Shown one piece after another: positions 40,756 to 53,126 of a stretch of DNA of 64,000 nucleotides. The notes beneath the pieces were generated by a model. That model searched no databases. It saw nothing but the letters and a program-made list of their open reading frames with translations, and was not told the DNA's origin. Made by a program: the position numbers and the translations under genes. Numbering within the stretch: position 1 is the stretch's first letter; every line of letters starts with the position of its first letter. Origin of the DNA: Cyanoderma ruficeps (taxonomy: Eukaryota > Chordata > Aves > Passeriformes > Timaliidae); assembly GCA_008694505.1 (NCBI GenBank), contig VZDJ01004378.1, positions 881,508 through 945,507 of the forward strand, written 5' to 3'.

Positions 40756-43700
40756 GGAAGAATACTCAGAAAGCAGATTCCTTTGCCCTTGTTTTCTTAA
40801 AACATTTTGCTGCAACATTATTGGCTAGAATAATAATGCTAGGAACTACTCCATGTGTCTGAAAATTTTCAAAGGAAGAAATTAATTATACCTTCAATTT
40901 CTGTTTCTCCTGATGACCAGACAACTTCTCTTTCTTTCCCCCATAAAGTAATCTTTGAACATAGAATACTCTTTTGCTTTTTGTAAAATTTTAATATAGA
41001 TTGTAAGACAGAATGAGGTTTACTTTTCCATATGCACAGTGAGAACTTCTTTGGACACCCTGTATGTAAGTCTTCCAAAGAGCTGTGTGAAATATCAAAA
41101 ATGTACACTTGATCCTTTCATAGCCTAATTATATTATTTTGCAATTTATTAAATAAAGACAGGAGCAAAGAGTCAAAACCCTTGTTATACCACATGGATA
41201 CTCAGTGTGTCGTGTTTGGTGTTTTAGAGACAGGACAATATGTTTGACTCCTCCCAGACATCAGGGTTGAAGAGCTACTTCTACTTCCCCTGGCCACTGA
41301 ACTATCTCCCATGAGAATTTCATTGAGTGGAGAAGCATGGCATTAGATCTACTCTTTTCAGGTTCCCTAAGTGCCAGAAGGCAGCTTTGTCTGGAGATAC
41401 ATCAGAAGGATGACCTTCAAGGCAATTATGCTGTGATCCAGGCCAGGATTGCCCTGACAGGGTAAATTCCATATACCTTGTAGGTCAGTTGACATGAACA
41501 TACATCTCCTTTTTTTATATCAATCTAGTGAACAATATATACTAAAAGAAGGATTATTTAATTAAAGTAAACGAGTTTATACCGTCAAATTGTACCATCC
41601 GGTTTAGATCAATTGAATGTCCATGGCCAAACAGGAAGTGTTCAGAGATTTAAAAAGCCAGCAATTTGATTCATAAAACAGTTACAACTTCAAAATGTCA
41701 AGGGGAATTAGTGAAGCTGGAAAGGAATAGCAGTAGTAAACTTTGTTCTTTAGGTTGGTCATTTACCCAAGCAAACAAGATAAATATAATGTAGGGGCAT
41801 AATGCCAGAATATATTTTTGGAAAACAAAAATTAGTTACCAGGAGAAAATACTTTAAAAATATGTAAGAACAGAAGTGATCCTTGATTTTATTTTAAGCA
41901 GTGCAGCTCTATATGTGGCTGTTAAAGAACCATTTTCTCATCATGAGTGTAAAGTGTAAACTTCATCATCTTGGTTGGATGAAAGGAGATATATAAAAAT
42001 GCACACTGCATTGTTACCTCCAAGTAAAGCAATGAGATGAAAATGAGAATGTTAATTACAAAGCCATTCTAAGGAGCAGCTGAAACTTAGGCTGCTTACA
42101 ATTAACACATTAGTGTTCATGCATATCCCTGCCTAAGAAAACCCCACCACTTTTACCAAAATGTAAAGACACAAACACAAAGATTGGTGGAGTTAATTGG
42201 CACTCTAACAGATGATACCAAAAAGAAGAACACTGTTTAGTAATTGTAAGTTGTGTCAGTATTTAAACAGTAATGAATGAAGAAGAAGCAAGTTAAATGC
42301 AAATTCATAGGAAGTCAGGCTGAAATTATTTTGAAAAGCAATTTGCTTAACTAAAAATAACCAACCTCTTTTTGAAATGAGGCGTTGAGAAGTTTTCCTG
42401 TGAATGGAAGTCAAACTGGAGCTTTTCTACTTAGTAAGAAAATTCCTGAGACTATAAAATGGAAGAATGAATAGAAAACATGTATTCACCATTTCCAGTT
42501 CAGTACTAGGTGCATCAAAAACATCATGATGCTGAAAATTTTAATACAATTAAAATAATTATTCCCATCCAGTTAATAATGAAATTATGAATTTTCTTGC
42601 AACAGCATGAGGTGAAATATAAGGTGATAAGATGAAAAATACAGGTGGATTCAGAAAAAAAAATTAAACAAATGCATGGCTAAAGGTTCACTGGTGTCAG
42701 CTAAAGACTGCAGGCAGTCACCAGCTTAAGAAGCTCTTAAACCGTTGGTCTCTGGAGTATAAAAAGAATAGACTCAAAATTTTTACTCAGTATCCATTAT
42801 TAGACTTTTTTACAGACACAAGACTCTATACTAAACAGCCCTCCAGGTTTTAGCTGGCACTAGTGTTCTTGAGGCCTTAAGCTGAAAATACACAGTATGA
42901 AGTAAAATATAAATAAATATCTTTCTGAATTGCTCTGATAAAAATTTTGTTCTTTGGTTAAATAGAAAAAGACTAAAACTGAAAAATGCACCTGATATTT
43001 ATATAGCTTTAAAAGAGCAATGCAAATTGTTACTTTCAGAATATGGCCACATTATAATGAGCTATGATATTTAACCTAAAACATAAATGTTGTTTTCTAA
43101 CTTTCCTAGCATTTTGCATGTGGTGAGACATTGGTCTCCTAGTTGATAATTAACTCTTTTGAAAACAGTAGAGAGAATTTGTTTTGTAAATTTAATTCCT
43201 AGGAAGGCTCTTAGATGCTGAAATGTATGCAGAGGTTTTCATTAAAATCCTTCTCATTTGTTTTTGCAAGTACTATTCTTACTGCTTATATTGGTCTCGT
43301 GTATTTTAGAACTTGTTTAGGACTGAGAATGTCTTTGGCACTCTGTGAACTAGAAATGTCAGTTCTCTGAAAGGAAATTAAAGGTAACACCACTGGCATA
43401 GTGGGAGGATTGGTCTAAGTATGAAGTATTTGAATATACTTTACCTAAATCTTAGAGCACTGTGCTGAAACAATTTTTCTTATTTTGAACAAGCTTATAT
43501 TACATCAAGCCATCCAGCTAAGACAGCAAGGTGGTAGGTACGTACTTGCTTTTTCTTAAGCCCAGTGTTTAAAGTGAGCACAGCTGTGGAAGACAGCCCA
43601 GCAGAAACCTTGTTAGTATTTAGCTATACTGCACGTTCAACAAGTACATTATTAGTTGTTAGTCGGGCCAGGAAATTTGTTTTCCTGGATGTCTCCTATC

Positions 43701-43797
43701 AAACAGATCAATTAGGCAGGATGATAACTTGATAAAAAATAATAGTGATAGGTGGTTTTATCTATTGTATATCATAGAGGCCAAGATATTGCAGAGA

Positions 43798-43824
43798 ATC
43801 ATCATCATCATCATCATCATCATC
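43798..43824. repeat. (ATC)9 microsatellite
   Basis: Nine perfect ATC units; outside any recognised coding frame. Confidence 0.95.
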
Positions 43825-45169
43825 TAGAAAGAGATATATTTATTATGTACATTTTGCAAGAAATCTCAGACAGTTATGGCTGTCCTCGTAAATGAGTATA
43901 TGCTCGTATTTTCCACAAAACTTTGGACTTCCAGTGTTTTTGAAGCAAGTGCCTCACATCATACACAGATAATACTTCAATCATGTCTTTTTAGTCTGTC
44001 TTTCAGAATGAAGAAGATGGAAGGAATCAAAACCCAACAGAGGTGCCCTTCCAGTAATGAAGGATCTTGCTGCTCCTGGCGAAATAACACAAGTATAATG
44101 TCTTCAGTAGCAGTCAGAACAGATTAGAGTAGTTCTCTACTTTTTTGCATCACAGCTATACAGAACTACTTCATCTTCTTATCTGAGATCCAGGTAAGTG
44201 CAAAAAAGAAGAAATTTGATCTAGGTGGCATTAGAAGGGCCATGGACAATTTAATTTTCTTTGTTCTACTATGGCACAAGACCTACCTTTATAAAACAAC
44301 TTTATTAGCAAACACCATGCTGATTTGCAACATCCTGTATCTTCCCTAGTTTTAAAGTACATAAACTGTCTTACATGAAAAATTGTCTTTGAGCTTAAGT
44401 CTTTTACTTTGGGTCTTTAATAATTAAGGTGTAGGCATAATAAATATAACTGTTTGCTGAGCTGTTTAGGGTTTATAAAAACAAGTTCATGTCTTTGAGT
44501 ATTTATATTTGTATGATGGCTATTTCAATATGTATGAAAAGAAAAGAGGAAGAAAATGTGGGGGTTTATAATTTTTATTTTTAACAGCAACTAGTGGTTA
44601 TTAAATTACTTTTATACATTATATTAGTACATTTTGCTGAAGTGAAAAATAAATAAAATCAAACACTTACTGAAAAACAGATTTTCAAACCAGATTTATT
44701 TTCCTCGTAATGATGTGGATCTTAAATAATGAAGAGAACATGTGCAGTGCAATCCAAATAAATAATTCTTCAGGACATTTACTCATGTCAAAAGGTGTGG
44801 TTAAAGGGAAGGCAAACATTCATTTACAAAAATGTGTGCTTTAAACATGAAAATGAATCTATTGTACCACTTTCTCTATCTCATTTCTCAAGGATTCTTA
44901 AGAAAATGAATTTAACCATTATACTGTGCTCTCATCCACCAGAGAAGCTTCCTTCAATATGACATTTAGAAGACAAACATTGTATTGTGTGATTTTAAAC
45001 TTCAGACAGGATTTGCTAAACTATATTTTTTCTCTAAATATTAGTAAATCCAAGCTGTAAATAGGCTTAAATCTTTTGATACTTAAAGGTGAACTGGAAT
45101 TTACTTTAGATGACTGGGTTTGATGCATGGATGGCTTTTTGGATGCATTATTGCATTTCTTCTATTAAA

Positions 45170-45243
45170 TTAGAACAGTTTTAGAGATAACTTTAAAGGT
45201 CATCTCCTAATTATCTATGCTGAACATCTTCAAATGATGTGAC
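45170..45243 (-). mobile_element. Possible highly diverged CR1 tail
   Basis: TTTAAAGGTCATCTCC followed at the expected distance by GAACATCTTCAA resembles the reverse complement of a CR1 3' UTR, but the intervening bases are poorly conserved and no tail repeat remains. Confidence 0.3.
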
Positions 45244-48200
45244 ATATTGCAGAGTGATGCACAACCAAGAGTGGTGTTGGAATCAGTGAACTTTATAATC
45301 AAAGGGATGGCAAATGGTAAAGGTTTACCTGGAAAAAAATGAGCAATATTGGCTACTCAGACTAACAATTATCTTCTATTCTGCAAAGGTGAGTGCCTTT
45401 TTTATTCACCATACTATTCTTTAACCTTTTTCATTCCTTCTTTTTTCCTGTTTTTATTTTTCTCTGGATAGACATGAATAGCATGAACAACAGCATCACT
45501 CACAGTTCTGAGTCAAATTAATGCTTGCAGGGAGAGTCACTCAGCAATGACAGTATACCTGAGATTTGACATTCCTATACACCTAAAATCATTTTCCTTC
45601 CTCTGGGACTCTGAATTCAAAACTCTCAGTTTCTTTTTGTTTTGTGATGTTTTTCTGAGATTCCTTAGAAGGCAAAATAAACCAAACTTTTATTTTTAGT
45701 TGTATTATGAACTCCCTGACAAGATCTAAATTAAACTATCTGCAGAAATATGTGTAGAAACCTAGAACTCCAGTAGTGACATCCTGCAGCCAAAATATGT
45801 GAGTAGTGTGAGCACAGTTTGGCTATCTGTGAAGCCCTGGTGTTTAGGGACAATTTAGGGTATTATACAACTAAAGAAATATTGTAGATATTCTTTTGCA
45901 TACAGTTTTGTTAAAATAAACATTTTACAGAGCCCAATTTAAGATTTGGTAGCTGAGCACCAAAAAGAAAGCACTCAAAATTTCTAAAAATCTAGACTTT
46001 ATGAACCTTAGCCTATCCAGTTAAATGTGCATTGCAGTACAAGGCCTATTTTGCACCTTCTTTCTTTCAGCATAATTTCAAAATTTCTCATTCAATGGCT
46101 GTACTCCTTTTATATCATATCACTTTATCTTTTCCCTCTTATGTCCTGACTGAAGTAAAATGACATTTATTTCCTGATAAAAGTAAGCTTTTTATTCAGT
46201 CATCTGCATAATTGTGTAGAAACTTATGGTGTTTTGAGGGTGAATCATAGGAAATGAATCTGTATACATAATTTCCGGTGAGAAAGAAAGATAGATGTAA
46301 ATTGCACTAATGAGACCCAGCCTTATTTTGGAGGCAGTTCAGAGCTTAGGTTTTAGGAGCAAAGAATTGAGGCAGGAGACAGACCACGGACACCGCAGTG
46401 TCTCACTGGGTGAGGGTTGTGTTCCTGCAGCGTGGTGATCATTCTGTGCACTAGAGTGTGAAGCTCCACATCTGAACCCAGACTTATAGGACCAAACCCT
46501 GAATTCAGAACAGAAAATGTGTTACATCCGTGTCTTGCTCTCATGCTGTGCAAAACAGGAGGCTAAAACTTGTACACTCACAGTTCTATATATACAACAG
46601 ATAAACAAAAATACTCAACTTTTCCTATACCAGTAGTCTTAAGAATTTGTGCATTTCAGATTCTATAAGATTTCAAGAATTAGCTTCATGATCTAGTTCT
46701 TAAAAGACTTACAGGAGTAGAAATTGGAAGTGCAGTGTGAAGCTGTAAAGCATCTCAAGTGAGCCATGATGTGTATGGATTAGCTCTATGTGTCTTAGTC
46801 TGGAATGTGAACCCCATCTTAAATTTAAGCAGTTCCCATGTCACAAAATATATTTTGCTCTATGACTAAAATCTGTAGGCCTGATATTATTTTTTTTGAA
46901 TCATTCATGGGAATGTAATTTGTTTATCTGAATGTTAGCGAAAGGGAGAGATAAAAGTTGTCCAGAATGATTTTAGCTTAAAAATTCAAGATATGTTTGG
47001 AGGGGTCAAGTCTTTTCATGCTGATGATATTTTTATGTCATTAATCTTGTTATGTTGATATTTCTTTCTAAAGCCATATTCTAACTTTTACTTTTGTTGT
47101 CGTTGTTGTAGAAGTTCCATTCATTATCTGATAGACTCCAAGAGAAGGTATGTAGAAATTCAGATTATCTGACACATTTCTTAGCACTTTAAGGCAAGTC
47201 TGACATAGTCTTCTTTGATTCTCTTTGGTCACTAAGGATTTCAAAATATAAAGTTTATCTACATGACATTTTCATATAAACCAGAAAACTTTATGGAAAA
47301 AGAACCATGTTAAGATCTATTACTATCATGTGTAGGTGTCATCTTTCTAAACATGTGCTGTTTGATGAATGGTATTTATACTGCATTTGCACAGGGTAAT
47401 GTAAGAATCTCCCTAAATCCCTTGGATTATGTGTGTGGTATCAAAACTATCTATCTAAATCTATCTGCTTATTCAGATTGAAGAACATAATTCTGAAGTC
47501 TAGCGACAAAATCATTAATATCTTCCTAGCAGCTAATAGGTACTAAGCTCCCTATAGACACTCATTTGCTCCCCACTTCTCAGAAACAGTAGTAGAAATA
47601 AAATCTGAAAGAATATGTTCTTTATTAGCATTATTGTACCTTTAGATTCCTGATGGAATAATTTAAAAGATCTTTGTATATTCAAAAAAAAAATTTGATC
47701 GATATCTTTAGAAGCAAAGATTACACTACAATATCAGAGGTCACTAAGATATCAGACTTGGCAAAATTAAATATCATGATTTCTTGAAATAGGGAAATAA
47801 AATAACTAAGTTTCCTTGAATTCCCAAAATGGTATTACTACTCCAGTCTGACTAGAGTGCATTTCACAGCTATTTGTTTCTAATTATGCAGCCTCAATAG
47901 TGTGATTGCAAATTAAAGTTCCATCCTAAATTTGTTTCTGTTGTTCCTGTTCTGTCAGTTTTTGTAGCTTAGTTCTCTATTAAAAACATGCATAGATGCA
48001 TGAAGGCAACTTCAAGTCCTCCCCCTTTTTTTTCTGTTAAATTAGTCAGCAGGAGTTTCAATGCAACAACAAGCCGCCTCCTTACTACACATGGCACAAT
48101 TGAGGAATGTTGTCTACTCCATTGCACAGCTACTTCAATGGAGTTAGAGACCACCTCCTGCCCTACTAAGTCCCCATCCATATAATCAATTGTGCTTGTG

Positions 48201-51200
48201 CAGAGGCAGCAGAGCCATGACTATTTACCTGTCCAAATAAAATTTAGGGAGCTGATACTCTTTTCTTTAAAGCACATGGATATGTGGAAAGTGTTTTCCC
48301 ACATGAATGCAGAATCACCAATATGGCTTGTGCTTGAAATGTAACCTTGTGTTTATGCTCAGTGTCCATATACACACTTGAAGCATTGAGTTTCAGACGA
48401 CTTTCAAGACTGTGGAGGGTCCACTGCATCTCCTCCAACTAAGGTCACAGGGCAGTTTTCTGGATAACAGTCACTAAAGAACTAATCTCCAAAGAGCCAT
48501 ATGTCCTAGGTCCAATCTCCCTAGCAAAGCTCTGGGTCAGTGACCAGCCCATTTCTTATCAAGTTGAAGATTTCTTTCCAAGTTTTCTGAGGAGAGGCTT
48601 ATGCACAGAGTGCTTTCCCATTGGGTGAGAGATAGTTCTTTCTAATGGTCTTTGGTATAAGTCCCAATAATGGGATTGTCCCAGCAACAGATCAAAAATA
48701 TGCTATTATTTCCCTTTCTCTATCCCCACGCCAGAAAGGAATGTAATTTCACTTATGCTAACAATCAAAAGTAAAAGGAAAAGTCCTCTAAATCTACTTT
48801 ACCTACAGTTCCTCTTACCCTAATTTCTTGGCACACTTTTGCAGATCACTCCGTAAACAGTGTCATATTTAGTAAACCTGAACAAAACTTGCAACACACT
48901 TGTCTGCGGCAGATTACTGAGTACAGACAGTCACTGGCGCAATAAAAGCTGAAAGATCTTGTATGAGTGGGAGTTATAGCACTGTACCTTATCTGCTGCT
49001 CATGAATAACACTTGCACCCATCCACTTTTAAAGAAATGATATGGCAAAAAATTCTAATAAAAGCTCCTAGGTGCTTTGTGAGTCACTGAGATATTTTTA
49101 GTTTCATGTGATCAAACATGTGCTGAAATAATTTACTGCGGCTTTAAATTAGTTAATACCATTATACCCCACAGGTAGAGATGACTTTACAAACCTTTAA
49201 ATTCATAGAAGTTGATTGATCATTTCTGGGCTGTTTACTGAATGGGCTGAGTGGCAAATCAGGATGACCAATAAGGATCTAATAACCTAATGCTTAGAAT
49301 ATTTTGTAGGTGAGAAAACTGGCTGTTTTTATGGAAAAGATCAGCTGAGTAGGGGAACATGATCTCTGATATAATCTTTCTCTTTCTTCACACTCGTGTG
49401 GAAACTGGAGGAGTTGAAACAAGGCTGACTTTCCTTCTCATGCAGATTTTTACTCCAGACTCAAATAGAAGACTTTATTTAAAATTATCATGAGGGGAAA
49501 GCTCCCTGACACTGGCCAAATCTTCCCAGTCTTCACATTGCTCCAAGCCCTTGCCAGCTGGTTTGGAATTTAAATTCTGATTTCCAGCTCTATGGCACAA
49601 TGAACTGCCACTGGACCTGATGAATGGCTCCAACTAAAATCTCTGACTTTTATTGCACTATTTAAAGACTGAAATGTTCTGCAGCCCTTTGCAACTGTTT
49701 TATTCCCACCCCCAACAATCTCCAGGCATTTTTCTCATCAAACAACCCAACACCAAATGTGCTGGTTTTGTTTGACCTATATTACAATGCAAAGCTACTG
49801 GGTTCTTTAATTCACCGCCAAATAAAGCTGTTATCTCTGGATAAAGGGAACTAGGCCAAATGGTGATAAAGTCTCAGGGATGAAATGAGATTAAACCAGT
49901 TCTACCTCACCTTGCTATTTACTAATTATATATGTGCTGGTCAGCAGAGCTCACTGTCTCTCTAATCATATGTCTAAAGGTCAATTAAAAGGGGTTAATG
50001 CCCACAAATAAATATCCAGTGAAAAGTATTAATGGCATAGGGGTTATACTTGGCCTTTTCTTTCTTTTTGTCTTTTTAGGTGCATGATACATAATATATA
50101 AAATTACAATGTGATTTTAAAGCACAAGAGGATTTATACACTTTTTTTTTTCCTTTAAAATTCAAAATCACTTGGCAAACTCAATTCTAGTGCAGAACTA
50201 AAATCAGGTCAAAGAACTACCTCTCATTTATTTTTTAATTAACACTTGGCAGTATTGTTAAGGAAAGCATTACTCAGAGAGCTGGAGTCATGTTAGCTAG
50301 CACCAGAAACATCTCCGGGGCATCAAAGAATGCTGAGAGGCTTTCATGGAAGGCTTTTTAGAACAGTGGCTCACTTTACATCTTTGTTGTCACTGCATAG
50401 ACAAACACAGATCCCTCTCTAAAATGGATGACTTATAACTAAACTCAGTAGGCAAGTTTGTTTGGCTTGTTGAAGGGAAGAGAAGGGGAGAGCAGGGGTT
50501 TATCAACTCCTGGCCTGCCCTCTTGAAAATACAGCCAACAGAGAAAGCTGTGGACAAGGACAGTGGTGTAACCAACAGACACACTGCAGTTTTCAGACTG
50601 CCCCAGTGTATTCAATCAAACTGAGGGCTGCCCCTCCTGAATCCTTTTCCCCCTTGGCCCCAGCTGTTCCTTGATAGCTACCAAGACACCTCGGCAAAAC
50701 AAGTGCAAGTGGCAAGAGGATCAGGTCCTCTTGCTGTCCTGTCCAAGCAGCCCCTCCTGAGGCACCATCAGCAGATGAGAGCAGGATTTGCAGCCTCACA
50801 TCTGCTCTGCCCTGAAACAGCCACCTTGCCAGCCTCCCATCCCGCCTTTCAAAGGAGGGAGTAAACCAAAAAATGATGGGGAGAGGCCTGATACACAGAG
50901 GCCACAAACAAAGGAAAGAGAGCTGAGAAGGCAGGAAACACACCAGGAATGAAAGAGGGCAAGAGAGAAAAGCAGTGTAGACAGAAGAGAAGAGCTGTCA
51001 GAGAGATACCTCTATCTGCAGTGTCCTATAGCTGAAACAGGGGCAAGAGGAAAAATGGAGGGTAAAATGGTATCAAAGCATTAAAACTGACAAGATAGAG
51101 CACATCTGGTCTTTTGAATTTCAAATAGTTCACAGGTTAGAAGGAAGGAGTGGTGCATTTAGGTTCAAAGTAAGAGCGCACATGATATCTGAAACATAGC

Positions 51201-51939
51201 TGAAGAAATGCCAGTTTCAGGCAGGGCAATTTCTTTGAGACAGTACACATATGGAATAAGTTGTCATCAAAGCAATGAGCATTAGCAGATGTCTAGACAT
51301 CTGTATGAAAGGAGAGACACTGTTGGTATAGCATGACACACTAGGGACGTGAGATTGCACTAAGAAGTGAACAGTCTTTTTAATAAAGAATAGTTCCCTG
51401 CATGTTTTCAGGAGCAGATTGACATTCTTCAGAAACTCTAGCTACTGAACATTTATAAATTGCTCTTTCAAATGACTCTGAGATCATTTTGTCAAAACTG
51501 CTGATGCAATAATTTGAATTCTTCCGCCAGACATCTTCACTTGTTCTCAAATCTTCAGGAGAAGGGACTTTCAACCAAAGTATATTATCTGTCTTCAGTG
51601 TCACTCACTTCTGGATACCACATATTTTGCACACAGGCATCCACTACCCTCAGGTACTGACCCACCGGAATGAGGACCTTGCATGATTGGTACTCTGCTG
51701 CAGTAACTGACCACCACCACTGTTTACACATTTGCTTTAATTTCAAATTTGCCTGGCTTCAGCTTTAGTCTTCCTGCAAATACTAGATGAAGGGGCTGGT
51801 TTTGTTTTTACCCACTGGGTTCACAAAGGAGAAATTCTTCTTCAACATGATAAACTTCTTCTAGCTTGGTAGATAAGGAGGGAGAAGTGAAAAGTTCTAA
51901 GGCTTCAGACAGGCTTTTGAAACTGTCTTCCATATCATC

Positions 51940-51944
51940 CTATA
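51940..51944. repeat. Possible target duplication, left copy (CTATA)
   Basis: CTATA before TGTGGGGG; the matching right copy (52431-52435) reads TTATA, one mismatch. Confidence 0.4.
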
Positions 51945-52430
51945 TGTGGGGGTTCGGTTCTGGTTTCCGGCTAGCTCTTTCACCAAACTCGCATTGCAGG
52001 GCACAGCTGGGTACCTTTCCAATTTTGTGAGTCTTGGCCTCAGGCAGAAACGTGACTTTGGCGTGGAAGAAAGGAGGACTTCATGTGAGTTCAACAGGGT
52101 TTTATTTTACCCAGCAGGTGGCCCATGTAGAAGTGAGTTTTTTTCCCATTGAGTCTCAGTTTAAGTACAGGGGGTGTGGACATGTCAGGGGACAATCTAG
52201 AACCAATCCCAGTTGGGGGGGGAGGGGGGGCAGTGATCCAGAACAAAAAGATAATCAGTAGAACAATCCCATACATAAAAAAAGGAGGGGATGGAAGGGA
52301 CTCTGCCAATCACCCTGGCCCCCCACTAGAACTTTCTAGCCATCTGGGCAGGGTTGCAGAGTGATGGACAGGACCCAGAACTAAGGAAAAACCAAAAGGG
52401 GTTTTAACATGGGAGTACAGGGACAAACCA
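51945..52430 (-). mobile_element. Probable solo LTR, 486 bp, minus orientation
   Basis: The segment starts TGTGGGGGTTCGG and ends ACAAACCA, so it has TG...CA ends, and it is flanked by near-identical 5-bp sequences (CTATA and TTATA). On the minus strand an AATAAA at 52101-52106 lies about 155 bases before the U5 end, and a TATA-like TACTTAAA lies upstream of it near 52160. GC content is raised, with G runs of 8 and 7 at 52215-52230. No retroviral genes adjoin. The ends share little inverted similarity beyond TG/CA, so the exact boundaries, and whether it is complete, are less certain than for the LTR at 13.7 kb. Confidence 0.55.
52101..52106 (-). promoter_or_regulatory. Poly-A signal AATAAA of the second LTR
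   Basis: TTTATT on the plus strand, in a GGGTTTTATTTTACCC context, is AATAAA on the LTR strand. Confidence 0.45.
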
Positions 52431-52435
52431 TTATA

Positions 52436-53126
52436 AAGATGAGGCCGATAGTGTGAAGGAACTTAGCAGAAAAGGACCTGGGAGTCCTTGGTGTTCACCA
52501 GGTTGAACATGAGCTAGTGATGCATCCTTCTGGCAAAGAAGATTAACAGTATCCTCAGCTACATTAGGAGCAGTGTTGCCAGCAAGTGGGGGGGAATTGT
52601 CCTTCCCCTTCATTCAATACTGCTGTGACTGCAACTGGAGTACTGTGTTCAGTACTGGGGTGCCAGTGGAAGAAAGATGTGGTCCAGTGAAAGGTCATTT
52701 GGATGACAAAGAGATTGGACCATCTCTCATATGAGGAAAAGCTGAGAGAGCTGGGACTCTTCAGCCTACGTTAGAGAAGGCTCAGGAAGGATTTTGTCAG
52801 TGTCTCTAAATATCTGAGGCGAGGTATAGATGGAGCCAGGTTCTTTTCAGTAGTGTCCAGTGACAGCACAAGAGGCAATGGGCACAAATTGAAACATGGG
52901 AGAATTTGCCTGAACATATGGAAGCACTTTTACATTATGCGCTGACTGTGCACTGCCTGATATTGCCCAAAGAAGTTGTGGAGACTCCATCCTTGAGGAT
53001 ACTAAGAAACTATCTCTACATGTTCTTGGAAAATCTGCCCTAGGTGGCCTTTACTGAGCAGGGGAATTGAACACAAGGACCTCCAGAGGTGTCTTCCAAC
53101 ATCAACCATTCTGTGATTCTGTGATC
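52436..53126 (+). mobile_element. CR1 LINE 3' end, plus orientation, about 690 bp
   Basis: The sequence follows the CR1 3' region from AGCAGAAAAGGACCTGGGAG (near 52466) through the C-terminal part of the ORF2 reverse-transcriptase protein to the short 3' UTR, and ends ATTCTGTGATTCTGTGAT, two tail units. Landmarks include AACATGAGCTAGTGATGC, TGGAGTACTGTGTTCAGTAC and GAGAGAGCTGGGACTCTTCA. Stops and small indels break the frame, so it is dead. It is 5'-truncated immediately beside the probable LTR; no CR1 sequence is visible on the LTR's other side, so the LTR did not obviously split it. Confidence 0.92.

Larger units (their letters stand above)
39866..51939. other. Non-coding stretch with possible regulatory blocks
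   Basis: Twelve kilobases without a recognised gene. Two triplet microsatellites (40.74 and 43.80 kb) and a possible worn CR1 tail (45.2 kb) are listed separately. 49.1-50.1 kb is rich in TAAT/ATTA and GATAA motifs. 50.6-50.95 kb is GC-richer and carries a 116-codon minus-strand frame of no known family. 50.9-51.1 kb is purine-rich. Confidence 0.55.

Noticed and set aside
50593..50943. 116-codon minus-strand frame as a secreted or membrane protein (hydrophobic start)
   Set aside because: The N-terminal hydrophobic run resembles a signal sequence, but the rest shows no family likeness and the region is merely GC-richer than average.
52034..52364. Overlapping frames on both strands
   Set aside because: They fall in the probable LTR, where G runs and low stop density create frames on both strands.
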